NCBI GenBank assembly: GCA_018241445.1
Contig: JAFEDT010000008.1
Coordinates: 186,001-250,000 of the forward strand
Source of the DNA: Pseudomonadota bacterium
GTDB lineage: Bacteria; Pseudomonadota; Gammaproteobacteria; Steroidobacterales; Steroidobacteraceae
DNA: 64,000 nt
Reading direction: 5' to 3'
The position numbers and the translations under genes are program-made. Shown piece by piece: positions 49,211 through 60,130 of this stretch. The notes under the pieces were generated by a model. That model searched no databases and was not told the origin of the DNA. It saw only the letters and a program-made list of their open reading frames with translations. Position 1 is the stretch's first letter; each line of letters starts with the position of its first letter.

Positions 49211-49591
49211 CTGTTCGAGGGCCGCTTCGGGGAAGTCCTGATCATCTTCGTTCTGGCACTGATCGTGCTGGGACCGGAGAAGTTACCGCGTGTGGTTTCG
49301 CAGGTGGGCCGCTGGGTCGGCCGCGCACGCGTCATGGCGCGGCAGTTCCGCGAGCAGCTCGAGGAAGAGGTGCAGCTCGAGGAGGCCCGCAAGTCCGCGC
49401 GGTCCGCGGCGAGTCCTGCGCCGCCCCCGCAAGAGCCTGCTACGCAGACACCGTCGCACGCTGAACCGCCGCCCGTTGAGCCGGCGCCCGCCGCGGTACC
49501 CGACGCCGCCCCTTCGGTACCGCCGACCTGGTCCTACGCCCATCCCACGGACGACACCGGCGCCGATCCTTCCGCACCCCGCGCACCTTAA
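49211..49591 (+). CDS. tatB: Sec-independent translocase TatB, predicted CTG start
   Basis: 126 residues. The family start motif is LFEGRFGEVLIIFVLALIVLGPEKLPRVVSQVG, normally opening with Met. Here the codon at that place is CTG (49211), one base after the tatA stop, and GGAG sits 8 bases upstream. The nearest in-frame ATG/GTG/TTG is GTG at 49145 inside tatA, which would put 22 charged residues before the helix that must cross the membrane first. CTG initiation (read as Met) is the simplest reading. Later segment has the TatB amphipathic helix and a Pro/Ala-rich tail. Confidence 0.85.
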   Translation: MFEGRFGEVLIIFVLALIVLGPEKLPRVVSQVGRWVGRARVMARQFREQLEEEVQLEEARKSARSAASPAPPPQEPATQTPSHAEPPPVEPAPAAVPDAAPSVPPTWSYAHPTDDTGADPSAPRAP

Positions 49592-49607
49592 GTAGCAGAG
49601 CGAGGCG

Positions 49608-50363
49608 ATGAGCGAGGAACCGGAACAGCTCGCCGAGGGCACGCTGATCTCGCACCTGCTGGAGCTGCGCGACCGGCTGCTGCGCGCACTGGTGGCTGTT
49701 GGCCTGGCCTTCATGCCCTGCGTCTACTACGCCAACGACCTGTTCTCCTTCGTCTCCCGGCCGCTGCTGGCGAAGCTGCCCCCCGGCAGCAACCTGATCG
49801 CCACCGGCGTCATGTCGCCGTTCACGACTCCCTTCAAGCTCTCCTTCTGCGTGGCGCTGCTGATCGCCATGCCCTACGTGATCTACCAGCTATGGTCCTT
49901 CGTCGCGCCGGGCCTGTACCGCAACGAGCGGCGCTTCGCGCTGCCGCTGCTGGTGTCGGCGATCGTGCTGTTCTACGTGGGCATCGCCTTCGCCTACTAC
50001 TTCGTCTTCCCGGTGATGTTCCAGTTCTTCGCCAGCACCACGCCGCACGGCGTGGCGATGATGACCGACATCAACAACTACCTGGACTTCGTGCTGACCA
50101 TGTTCTTCTGCTTCGGGCTGGCCTTCGAAGTCCCGGTCGCCGTGGTGCTGCTGGTGGTGATGGGTATGGTGCGCCTGGAGAAGCTGCGCGAGCATCGCGG
50201 TTACGTGCTGATCGGCATCTTCATCCTGGCCGCGCTGCTGACGCCGCCGGACGCCATCTCGCAGTGCTCACTGGCGATCCCGATGTATCTGCTGTACGAG
50301 GGCGGCATTCTCATGGCCGCGTTGCTGACACGCGGCCGGCCGAAGGAACAGCCCACCGCTTAG
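49608..50363 (+). CDS. tatC: Sec-independent translocase TatC
   Basis: 251 residues with six helices. Starts LISHLLELRDRLLRALVAVG; has VMSPFTTPFKLSFCVALLIAMPYVIYQLWSFVAPGLYRNE (signal-binding Glu region) and MFFCFGLAFEVPVAVVLL, LTPPDAISQCSLAIPM. TatC binds the twin-arginine signal with TatB. 16 bases after tatB; completes the operon. Confidence 0.98.
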   Translation: MSEEPEQLAEGTLISHLLELRDRLLRALVAVGLAFMPCVYYANDLFSFVSRPLLAKLPPGSNLIATGVMSPFTTPFKLSFCVALLIAMPYVIYQLWSFVAPGLYRNERRFALPLLVSAIVLFYVGIAFAYYFVFPVMFQFFASTTPHGVAMMTDINNYLDFVLTMFFCFGLAFEVPVAVVLLVVMGMVRLEKLREHRGYVLIGIFILAALLTPPDAISQCSLAIPMYLLYEGGILMAALLTRGRPKEQPTA

Positions 50364-50397
50364 CAGCGAGGGACGGGCACCGCCTCGACCCGGATCG

Positions 50398-51759
50398 TCA
50401 GGCTATCTCGCGCACCGCACGCACCGCGGCATCGACCTCGCGCTCGTCGTTGACCAGGCTCGGCGCCAGCCGCGCGTAACTGACCTTGTAGGGCGAACTC
50501 GACGCGATGACCTTGTGCTGCAGCAGGCGGCTCACCGTCTGCTGCGGTGTCTGGCCGCGCACTTCAAAGCAGATGATGCCCGCCGAGAGGGACGCCGCCA
50601 TGGGCGTCAGCACACTCACCCCGGGAATGCGCGCCAGGCCCTCCTTGCACTGCGTGTTGAGCGCGGCAATGCGCGCCGCGGCACGCTCACGGCCGATGTG
50701 GCCGTGGAACTCGAACGCCTCCGTCATCGCCCACTGGTGCTCGTAGGCCTTGAAGCCGCCGGGCGACACCCAGGCGGCGCGCGTCGGCCCCGGCGGCGTG
50801 CCGTCCTCCCAGGCCTGGAACGGCTCGGGCGCGTAGAAGGTCGGGATGGTCGGACGCAGCAGCGGCCAGTTCCTGGCCGGCGCCCACAGCAGCCCGGTCC
50901 CGCGGGGCGCGAAGATCCACTTGTGGCCGCTCATCGCGATGAAGTCGCAGCCCAGGCCGGCGGCCGCTTCGGGCTGGTTGCCGAAGCCATGAGCGCCGTC
51001 GAGCACCATCAGCACGTGATCATGTTCGTCGCGGTTGCGGTTGGCTTGCGCGATCACGTCCGCCATTGCGCGCACCGGCACTTTCACGCCGCTGCAGGAG
51101 TGGACCCAGGTCAGCCCGACGATGCGCGTGTGCGGACGGATTGCGGCGCGCAGGCGCTCCGCCATTTCGTCCGCGGATGCCGCGGCGGGCGCATCGTACA
51201 ACGCGATGCGGCGCGAACTGGCGCCGCTGCGCTCGGCCGCGAAGCGGATGGCCTCGTGGTGCACGTAGTGGTCGTGGGTCGTGGTCAGGATCTCGTCCCC
51301 GGGGCGCAAGCTGAGGCCGTTGTAGACCAGCGCCAGTCCCTGCGTCGTGCTGTCGGTCAGCGCCACCTCGTCCGGCTGGCCGCCCAGGTAGCGCGCGGCC
51401 GCTTGTTCAACCTTCGCCGGGTAGGTCTCCGTGCCCGGCTGGTCGCCGAAGCCCATGCCCTGCTCGACGGTCGCGAAGGGGTTGGCGTCGAGTTTGTCGC
51501 GCAGGCGCTCGATGGCCGCGCGCACCGGGCGCGGATGGGACACCATGAAGAACTGTGACAGGTGCAGCCAGCGTGGATCGAGCCTGAACTGCTCCTTCAC
51601 CACCGCCCAGTCGGCGTAGTTCACGACTGCGGCCGGGGCCGCCGCCGCGGAGGCCACTGCCGAATGGGCGGCTTGCTGCGCGATCGCCGTTCGCGCGCCC
51701 GCGGTCGCGACCGCCGCCCAACCCACACCCGACACAAAGTCCCGCCGATTGAGTGTCAT
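50398..51759 (-). CDS. Tat-exported class V aminotransferase-like PLP enzyme
   Basis: 453 residues. N-terminus MTLNRRDFVSGVGWAAVATAGARTAIAQ is a twin-arginine signal (RRDFVSG). The PLP Lys is in IAMSGHKWIFAPRGTG; the Asp in MVLDGAHGFGN. Isopenicillin-N-epimerase/PvdN-like family. Periplasmic PLP enzymes are rare; PvdN of Pseudomonas is the known Tat case. Reading frames extending upstream of ATG 51759 lack support; GGGGAG precedes it. Convergent with tatC, 34 bases away. The 270 bases to the divergent POT gene show nothing I can name. Confidence 0.9.
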   Translation of the reverse strand: MTLNRRDFVSGVGWAAVATAGARTAIAQQAAHSAVASAAAAPAAVVNYADWAVVKEQFRLDPRWLHLSQFFMVSHPRPVRAAIERLRDKLDANPFATVEQGMGFGDQPGTETYPAKVEQAAARYLGGQPDEVALTDSTTQGLALVYNGLSLRPGDEILTTTHDHYVHHEAIRFAAERSGASSRRIALYDAPAAASADEMAERLRAAIRPHTRIVGLTWVHSCSGVKVPVRAMADVIAQANRNRDEHDHVLMVLDGAHGFGNQPEAAAGLGCDFIAMSGHKWIFAPRGTGLLWAPARNWPLLRPTIPTFYAPEPFQAWEDGTPPGPTRAAWVSPGGFKAYEHQWAMTEAFEFHGHIGRERAAARIAALNTQCKEGLARIPGVSVLTPMAASLSAGIICFEVRGQTPQQTVSRLLQHKVIASSSPYKVSYARLAPSLVNDEREVDAAVRAVREIA

Positions 51760-52029
51760 GTCAGCTCCCCCTGTTATCCGCGCCAGCCGCGCCAGCGAAA
51801 TGAGACGCATGCTACACCCGGCGCGGACGCGATGCCTGGGGCCGCCACGCCGCCCACGATGCCCGCATTGCCGTGATGCCCGTGCGGCCACGGTGCCCAC
51901 GCTGCCGCGGCCGCTTGCCGATGGTTGCGCGCCTCCCCGGCGCTGCGTCAGACTCGCCGCGGCTCGCCGCGTGCCGCACTGCAGCGCACGCGAACCTCGG
52001 ATGCAGCGGCACAAACAACAGGGGAAACC

Positions 52030-53511
52030 ATGAGCGAGGTCCAGGAGTCTTCCGCCGCCCAGGGGCCGACGCTGTTCGGCCAGCCGCGCGGGCTCGCCAC
52101 ACTGTTCCTGACCGAGATGTGGGAACGCTTCACCTACTACGGCATGCGCGCCGTGCTGATCCTGTTCATGGTGGCTGCCGTCTCTCATGGCGGGTTGGGG
52201 CTGGACGACCGCACCAGCAGCGCGATCTACGGCATGTACGTCGGCGGAACCTACCTGTTCAGCCTCCTGGGCGGCTGGATCGCCGACCGCCTGGTCGGCT
52301 CACAGCGCGCGGTCGCCGCCGGTGCGGTGCTGATCATCGTCGGCAACCTGATGCTGGCGCTCGGCACGACATCGGTGTTCTTCCTCGGCCTGCTGGTCAT
52401 CACCGTGGGAGTAGGCCTGCTGAAACCCAACGCCAGCGCCATGGTGGCTACCCTGTATCCGGAGGGTGGCGCGCGGCGCGACGCCGGCTTCTCCGTGTTC
52501 TACATGGGAATCAATCTCGGCGGTTTCCTGGGACCGCTGGTCGTCGGCCTGGTCGCCGCTGCGATGGGCTGGCGCTGGGGCTTTGCCGCCTCCGCCTTCG
52601 GCATGGCGCTGGGACTCGCGCAGTTCCTTTACACGCGCCGCTACCTCGGCGCCGCGGGGCATGCACCCGCCGAAAGTGAGCGCGGCTCGTGGCTGCCGGT
52701 CATCGTCTTCCTGGGCGTAATCGCGCTGGCGTGCGTGCTGCTCATGAGCGGCGCGGCCCGGCCCGACCCGGTGCGCCTCACTGCCATGGCGTCCTGGGCG
52801 ATGCTGGTGCTGGGCGTTGCCTACTTCGTCTACCTGTTGTTCTTCGCTGGCCTGGATCGCATGCAGCGCGGCCGCGTGGTGGTGATGATCGCGCTGGTGG
52901 CCGCCTCGGTAGTCTTCTGGGCAGGTTACGAGCAGACCGGCGCCTCCATGAACCTGTTCGCCGAGCGCTACACCGACCGCAACATCCTGGGCTGGAACAT
53001 GCCGGCAGGGCTGCTGCAGTCAGTGAACTCCTTCTTCATCATCCTGTTCGCTCCCGTATTCGCGGCGCTGTGGCTGGCGCTGGGCCGGCGCGGACGCGAT
53101 CCCGCCGCCGCCGGCAAGTTCGCGGCGGGCCTGTGGCTGCTGGGCCTGGGCTTCCTGGTGATGTACCTGGCCGCGCGGCGTGTGACCGACGGCCACATCG
53201 TGCTGCCCACGTGGCTGATCGTCACCTGGCTGCTGCATACCTTCGGGGAACTGTGCCTGTCGCCCGTGGGCCTTTCGTACATGAGCAAGCTGGCGCCGCC
53301 GCGGTTCAGCGGACAGATCATGGGCATCTGGTTCCTGTCCCTGGCGCTGGGCAGCAACCTCGCCGGCCAGCTCTCCGGCCAGTACGACGCCAGCCACCTG
53401 GAGTCGCTGCCGGGCCTGTTCCTGCGTATCTTCTGGTACACGGCCATTGCCGGCGCGGTGATGTTGCTGATCACACCATTGGCCAGACGGCTGATGGCGG
53501 GAGTGAAATAG
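52030..53511 (+). CDS. POT-family proton-dependent oligopeptide transporter
   Basis: 493 residues, 12-14 helices of the MFS POT/PTR family. The proton-coupling motif EMWERFTYYGMR (ExxERFxYY) lies at about 29-40. Others: YVGGTYLFSLLGGWIADR, VGLLKPNASAMVATLY, FSVFYMGINLGGFLGP and FGELCLSPVGLSYMSKLAPPRFSGQIMG (PTR2 signature area). Imports di- and tripeptides. ATG 52030. Next is an M2 peptidase 40 bases later, suggesting peptide uptake and hydrolysis in one unit. Confidence 0.95.
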   Translation: MSEVQESSAAQGPTLFGQPRGLATLFLTEMWERFTYYGMRAVLILFMVAAVSHGGLGLDDRTSSAIYGMYVGGTYLFSLLGGWIADRLVGSQRAVAAGAVLIIVGNLMLALGTTSVFFLGLLVITVGVGLLKPNASAMVATLYPEGGARRDAGFSVFYMGINLGGFLGPLVVGLVAAAMGWRWGFAASAFGMALGLAQFLYTRRYLGAAGHAPAESERGSWLPVIVFLGVIALACVLLMSGAARPDPVRLTAMASWAMLVLGVAYFVYLLFFAGLDRMQRGRVVVMIALVAASVVFWAGYEQTGASMNLFAERYTDRNILGWNMPAGLLQSVNSFFIILFAPVFAALWLALGRRGRDPAAAGKFAAGLWLLGLGFLVMYLAARRVTDGHIVLPTWLIVTWLLHTFGELCLSPVGLSYMSKLAPPRFSGQIMGIWFLSLALGSNLAGQLSGQYDASHLESLPGLFLRIFWYTAIAGAVMLLITPLARRLMAGVK

Positions 53512-53551
53512 CACCATCTGCGCGCGCGGGCGCTCTTGGGGAGAGTCAGGG

Positions 53552-55499
<1,948 letters not shown>

Positions 55500-55510
<11 letters not shown>

Positions 55511-55853
55511 CGCGGATATCGGTCACGAAGTACTCGGTGTCGCCGAAGCAGGAGTTGGGAATCCAGCGGTGCTGCTCGTAGTGCAGCGCGGCGCGCTTGC
55601 CGAGGCTGGCGTTGATCTTCCGCGCCACCGCCTCAGAAGGCACGGTGAAGGCGAACTTCTCCGCTACCGTGCCCGGCATGGTCACCATCGCCATCTCGCC
55701 TTCCCAGGTCTTGCACAGCCAGCCGCGCTTCGACAGCTTCTGCACGTAGCCGTCACGCTCGCCGGAAGCGTAGGCCCAGTGCAGGGTGAAGAACGTGAAC
55801 CCCGCGGCCGCCAACACCAACACCCCGACTATCCACATCAACGCCTTGAGCAT
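55500..55853 (-). CDS. Small membrane-anchored protein of unknown function
   Basis: 117 residues. N-terminal helix MLKALMWIVGVLVLAAAGFTFFTL, then a basic mature part with GYVQKLSKRGWLCKTWEGEMAMVTMPG, YEQHRWIPNSCFGDTEYFVTDI. Two Cys could form a disulfide in the periplasm. GAGG precedes ATG 55853. Convergent overlap of 11 bases with the M2 peptidase. It looks like a conserved hypothetical family of proteobacteria but I cannot name it. Confidence 0.75.
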
Positions 55854-55982
55854 GCGGTGAGCCTCGCGCCCGGTGCGCCCTGAATCCCTGGGCGCCAAGC
55901 ATACCGTGGGCACCACCGCTGCGGGCAGGTAAGATGCGGCATCGACTGCCCGGCCGACACCACGGCCGCAGGGGGAATGAGC

Positions 55983-57950
55983 ATGGCGGAATCGCGGGTC
56001 GAACTGACGCTGCGCGGCTTGATCCTGGGGGTGCTGATCACGGTGGTGTTCACCGCCGCCAACGTCTACTTCGGCCTCAAGGCCGGGTTGACCTTCGGCA
56101 CCTCGATCCCGGCGGCGGTGATATCCATGGCCGCGCTGCGCGCGCTGCGCGGCGCCACCATCCAGGAGAACAACATCGTGCAGACGGTGGCATCGGCTGC
56201 CGGCACGCTCTCCTCCATCATCTTCGTGATACCCGGGCTGGTGATGATCGGCTGGTGGAGCGGTTTCCCCTACTGGACCTGCTTCGCCATCTGCGTGGTC
56301 GGCGGCGTGCTCGGCGTCATGTACTCCATCCCGCTGCGGCGGGCGCTGGTCACCCAGTCGGACCTGCCCTACCCCGAAGGCGTGGCCTGTGCCGAGGTCC
56401 TCAAGGTCGGCAGCGGCGAACAGGGTGTCGGGGTCGAGGAGAGCCGCGCCGGCCTGCGGGCGCTGTTGTGGGGTTCAGTGGTGTCGGGGGTGTTCTGCCT
56501 CGTGACCGCGACGCGCGTGTTCGCGAGCGACGTGGTGCGCAGCTTCCGCTTTGGCGGCGGCGTCACCGGCTTTGACTTCTTCCTGTCGTTTGCCCTGTTC
56601 GGCGTCGGCCACCTGATCGGACTGTGGTGCGGACTGGCCATGCTGGTGGGTTTGCTGATCGGCTGGGGCTGGGGCGTTCCGCACTATTCGGCGCTGTCGC
56701 CGGACATCGGCCACCTCGCCAACACGGCGCTGGCGGGCCTGGCGCACGACACCTGGAACCACAAGGTCCGCTTCGTCGGCGCGGGCGCCATCGGCGTCTC
56801 GGCGGTATGGACGCTGGGAACACTGGTGAAACCCGTGTTGACGGGACTGCGTTCGGCCATGGTCGCCTCCAGGGCGCGCGCCGCGGGCAATGCCGCGCTG
56901 CTGCCGCGCACCGAGCGCGACATCCCGATCGGCATGGTGGGCCTGGTATCACTGCTGTGCGTGCTGCTGTCGGCGGTGCTGCTGGCGCAGGTGGTCAGCT
57001 CCAGCGGCCTGAGCGCCCACCTGTGGTGGCTGGTCGTGAGCGGCGCGCTGTATGTGGCGGTGATGAGCTTCCTGCTGTCGGCGGTGTGCGGCTACATGGC
57101 CGGCCTGATCGGCTCATCCAACAGCCCGCTGTCAGGCCTGGGGATCATCGCCGTCATCGGCTACGCGGTGATCGCGCTGTTTGGGCTCAAGGGTGACCCG
57201 GGCGCGCAGAACAGCACGGCGCTGGTCGCCTACGCGCTGATCGTGACCGCGGTGGTGTTCGCCAACGCCGCCATCGCCAACAACAACCTGCAGGATCTGA
57301 AAACCGGCCAACTGGTGGACGCGACTCCCTGGAAACAGCAGGTGGCGCTGATTGTGGGCGTGGTCGCGGGCGCGGCCATCATCCCGCCCATTCTCGACGT
57401 GCTGAACCAGGCGTACGGCTTCGTCGGCGCGCCCGGACCGGCGCGCAGCCAGCCGCTGGCGGCGCCGCAGGCCGGCCTGATCTCGGCCCTGGCGCAAGGC
57501 GTGATCCAGCACAACGTCGACTGGAGCCTGCTCGGCATCGGCGGTGTCATCGGTGCGGTGGTCATCGTCGCGGACCTGGCTATCCGGCGCCTCAAACCCG
57601 GCGCCTACCTCCCGCCCCTGGCCGTGGGCCTGGGAATCTACCTGCCCACGCAGAGCACCCTGATGGTGGTCGTCGGGGCGGTGGCCGGCTGGCTGTTCGA
57701 TCGCGCCGCGACGCGCCGGCCGCGGCCCGATGCCGTCAAGCAGCTCGGCGTGCTGCTGGCGTCCGGGATGATCGTGGGTGAGGGTCTGATCGGCGTGCTG
57801 ATCGCAACCCTGGTGGCCTTCTCCGGCAAGGACTTCCCGCTCGGCCTTACCGGCGATGCGTTCGCGGGCGGACCCGCGGTGTGGCTCGGCGGGCTGGCCT
57901 TCGTGCTGGTGATCACGGCGCTGTACCGGCGCGTGGCACGCTCGCTATGA
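55983..57950 (+). CDS. OPT-family oligopeptide transporter
   Basis: 655 residues with about 14-16 helices. Starts VELTLRGLILGVLITVVFTAANVYFGLKAGLTFGTSIPAAVISMA, the OPT signature, then ENNIVQTVASAAGTLSSIIFVIPGL and DLPYPEGVACAEVLKVG. OPT carriers import oligopeptides or metal chelates. ATG 55983 has AGGGGG at the right spacing; ATG 55977 is only 3 bases after it. End overlaps the convergent EamA gene by 38 bases. Confidence 0.95.
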   Translation: MAESRVELTLRGLILGVLITVVFTAANVYFGLKAGLTFGTSIPAAVISMAALRALRGATIQENNIVQTVASAAGTLSSIIFVIPGLVMIGWWSGFPYWTCFAICVVGGVLGVMYSIPLRRALVTQSDLPYPEGVACAEVLKVGSGEQGVGVEESRAGLRALLWGSVVSGVFCLVTATRVFASDVVRSFRFGGGVTGFDFFLSFALFGVGHLIGLWCGLAMLVGLLIGWGWGVPHYSALSPDIGHLANTALAGLAHDTWNHKVRFVGAGAIGVSAVWTLGTLVKPVLTGLRSAMVASRARAAGNAALLPRTERDIPIGMVGLVSLLCVLLSAVLLAQVVSSSGLSAHLWWLVVSGALYVAVMSFLLSAVCGYMAGLIGSSNSPLSGLGIIAVIGYAVIALFGLKGDPGAQNSTALVAYALIVTAVVFANAAIANNNLQDLKTGQLVDATPWKQQVALIVGVVAGAAIIPPILDVLNQAYGFVGAPGPARSQPLAAPQAGLISALAQGVIQHNVDWSLLGIGGVIGAVVIVADLAIRRLKPGAYLPPLAVGLGIYLPTQSTLMVVVGAVAGWLFDRAATRRPRPDAVKQLGVLLASGMIVGEGLIGVLIATLVAFSGKDFPLGLTGDAFAGGPAVWLGGLAFVLVITALYRRVARSL

Positions 57951-58860
57951 GCAGTTTGCCCGACAGCAGCAGGATGACACCGCACAGGATCACCAGCAGC
58001 GCCCACCACTCATGCGCTGTGACCTGCTCGCCGCCGAGGGTCACGCCGAGCAGCATGCCGATGACGGGGTTGACCAGGCTGTAGCTCGCCGCCACCGCCG
58101 GGCGGGTGCGCGCCAGCAGCACCATGTAGGCGCTGAAAGCGATCAGCGAGCCGAAGGTGACCAGGTAGATCCAGGCCAGCAGCGCCCGCGGCTCGGGCGG
58201 CCAGCGGGCGTGTTCGCCCGCCAGCTGTGACAGCAGCATCAGGAACAGCCCGCCGCACAGCATCTCGCTGGCGAACCCGACCGTCCCCGGGGCAAGCGGG
58301 AAGCGGCGCTGGCTCAACACGCTGCCCAGCGCCCAGGCGACATTGCCGGCGGCCACGGCCACGAGGCCGCCCGGTGAGGCGCTGAACCCGGCGCCGCGCA
58401 CCAGCAGCAGCACGCCCGCAAGTCCGATGAACATCCCGGCGACCTCGAGCCGCGAGGGCCGGATGCCGAAGAACAGGTTCATGAGCGCGATGCTGGCCGG
58501 TGTCACGGCGATGAAGGCCACGACCAGGCCCGAGGCCACGGTCTGCTCTGCGTAGGCCGTGCCGCCCATGCCGCCGCCGAGCATCAGCGCGCCGATGATC
58601 GCCGCGTTGCGCCACTGCGCCGCTGTCGGCAGGGGGTAGCCGCGCAGGCGGTTCCACACCAGCAGGATGCCCGCCGCCGTGAGGAAACGGGTCCCCATCT
58701 GCAGGAAAGGCGGAAAGCTGACCAGCGCGAAGCGGATCGCGAGGTAGGTGGAACCCCACACGATCCAGGTCGCCGCCACGCAGGCGAGCACCAGCGTGGA
58801 CACCCCGTGCGGCGCGCCGCCGCCGTGTTGCGTGCGCTTCATGCGGCTGCCGGCGGGCAT
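57913..58860 (-). CDS. EamA/RhaT-family (YedA-like) drug/metabolite transporter
   Basis: 315 residues, ten helices in two EamA domains: VLACVAATWIVWGSTYLAIRFAL, ..., second half VAVAAGNVAWALGSVLSQRRFPL and ASYSLVNPVIGMLLGVTLGGE. Probable efflux carrier for amino acids or metabolites. ATG 58860 or 58842. Overlaps the OPT gene end; possibly in one unit with the downstream minus-strand neighbours. Confidence 0.92.
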   Translation of the reverse strand: MPAGSRMKRTQHGGGAPHGVSTLVLACVAATWIVWGSTYLAIRFALVSFPPFLQMGTRFLTAAGILLVWNRLRGYPLPTAAQWRNAAIIGALMLGGGMGGTAYAEQTVASGLVVAFIAVTPASIALMNLFFGIRPSRLEVAGMFIGLAGVLLLVRGAGFSASPGGLVAVAAGNVAWALGSVLSQRRFPLAPGTVGFASEMLCGGLFLMLLSQLAGEHARWPPEPRALLAWIYLVTFGSLIAFSAYMVLLARTRPAVAASYSLVNPVIGMLLGVTLGGEQVTAHEWWALLVILCGVILLLSGKLLIASVPRAGTAP

Positions 58861-58876
58861 CCCCGCCGCCGGCCAC

Positions 58877-59242
58877 TCACTTGCGGACGATCTCGAAGCC
58901 GTTCCTGCCGATGAACCAGGAGCCTACCCAGCCGGTCAGCCACACGATGATCGCTGTCAGCAGCGCTGCCCGGAAGCCGTACACGTGGAACCCCGGCAGC
59001 AGCCAGGCGACCAGTTTCACCATCAGCGCGTTCAGCACGAACAGGAACAGGCCCAGTGTCAGGATGGTGATCGGCAGCGTGAGTACGAAGGCGACCGGAC
59101 GCACCACGGCGTTGACCACTCCCAGCAGCAGCGCTGCGATCAAAAGCGAGGTGGTGCTGTCGACCCTGACGCCGTCCACCCACTGCGTGGCGAGCCACAG
59201 ACCCGCGGCGGTGATCACCGCGCGCAACAGAAAACCGATCAT
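58877..59242 (-). CDS. Phage-holin-IV-like small membrane protein
   Basis: 121 residues with three to four helices (LLRAVITAAGLWLATQWV; LLIAALLLGVVNAVVRPVAFVLTLP; LTLGLFLFVLNALMVKLVAWLLPGF). Matches the Phage_holin_4_2 family, chromosomal membrane proteins of unknown role rather than lytic holins. ATGA overlap (4 bases) with the SRPBCC gene. Confidence 0.9.
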   Translation of the reverse strand: MIGFLLRAVITAAGLWLATQWVDGVRVDSTTSLLIAALLLGVVNAVVRPVAFVLTLPITILTLGLFLFVLNALMVKLVAWLLPGFHVYGFRAALLTAIIVWLTGWVGSWFIGRNGFEIVRK

Positions 59243-59688
59243 GCAGCGCCTCCCGTTCCTGCCTGCCGTTCAACGAATACTTTCAGCCGCGCCATCGCCT
59301 GTTGCCAGCCGGTGCGCAGCCGCAGGTACTGAGTATCCCACTCGGGCGTGGCGGATACACCCGAGCCGAGCTGGCGCACGATGGTGCCGCCGCTGACCGG
59401 GTACAACAGGAAATCGTCCACCATCACCGTGTCGGTGGGCGGCAACTGCGGCGCCGGCAGGTAGATCAGCCGCAGCCGCCGCGGCGGGTCGAACACATCG
59501 ATATGCGCCTCGAACTCGGTGACCCGGTCGACGCAGGCGCGAAACAGCCCGCCCTCGCGCGCACTGATGTGCGCCTGCGGCGAGCACCAGCCGGCGAGCT
59601 GCCGGCTGTGCGTCAGGGCCTCCCAGACTTGCTGCGCCGCCGCCGCGATGTCGACGCGATGCGCGTAGCCGCGCTCCTTGTGAGCCAT
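59239..59688 (-). CDS. SRPBCC/AHSA1-type ligand-binding protein
   Basis: 149 residues. MAHKERGYAHRVDIAAAAQQVWEALTHSRQLAGWCSP is the typical start of the START/AHSA1 domain, a hydrophobic-ligand fold; later GGTIVRQLGSGVSATPEWDTQYLRLRTGW. ATG 59688; a longer frame (to 60036) runs antisense through the MAPEG gene. Ligand unknown. Confidence 0.88.
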   Translation of the reverse strand: MAHKERGYAHRVDIAAAAQQVWEALTHSRQLAGWCSPQAHISAREGGLFRACVDRVTEFEAHIDVFDPPRRLRLIYLPAPQLPPTDTVMVDDFLLYPVSGGTIVRQLGSGVSATPEWDTQYLRLRTGWQQAMARLKVFVERQAGTGGAA

Positions 59689-59733
59689 GCGCGCATTGTG
59701 CCATTCTGGCCAATTGAATTTATGGAGGCGTGC

Positions 59734-60123
59734 ATGGCATACGTTCACCTGGTCGTCGCACTGGCGGTGCTGGAGTATTTCGCCTTTGGCTACGCGGTCG
59801 GGCGCGCGCGCGTGACCTACAACCTGCCGGCTCCGGCGACCACGGGCAACGCCGACTTCGAGCGCCGCTTCCGCGCGCAGATGAACACCCTGGAGCAGCT
59901 GGTCGTGTTCCTGCCCGCGCTGCTTCTGTTCGCGCGCTATGTCAGCGCGCCGTGGGCGGCCGGCCTCGGGCTGGTGTTCCTCATCGGGCGGCTGGTGTAC
60001 TTCGTTGGCTACGCCAGGAGCGCCGGCGGGCGCCACACCGGCTTCATGATCGGCATCATCCCCACGGCGATCCTGCTGCTGGGCGGCCTGTACGGGGTCG
60101 TGCGCGCGGTCCTGCCGGGCTGA
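59734..60123 (+). CDS. MAPEG-family membrane protein
   Basis: 129 residues, four helices. Has FERRFRAQMNTLEQLVVFLPALLLFARYVS, the MAPEG motif (RxxxQMNxxE-Q), and LVFLIGRLVYFVGYARSAGGRHTGFM. Family members include glutathione-dependent enzymes; bacterial ones are mostly uncharacterised. GGAGG is 6 bases before ATG 59734. Confidence 0.92.
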   Translation: MAYVHLVVALAVLEYFAFGYAVGRARVTYNLPAPATTGNADFERRFRAQMNTLEQLVVFLPALLLFARYVSAPWAAGLGLVFLIGRLVYFVGYARSAGGRHTGFMIGIIPTAILLLGGLYGVVRAVLPG

Positions 60124-60130
60124 GGTCCCC

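Noticed and set aside
58877..59242. Prophage remnant suggested by a holin-family hit
   Set aside because: The family is a common chromosomal membrane protein and no other phage gene is near.
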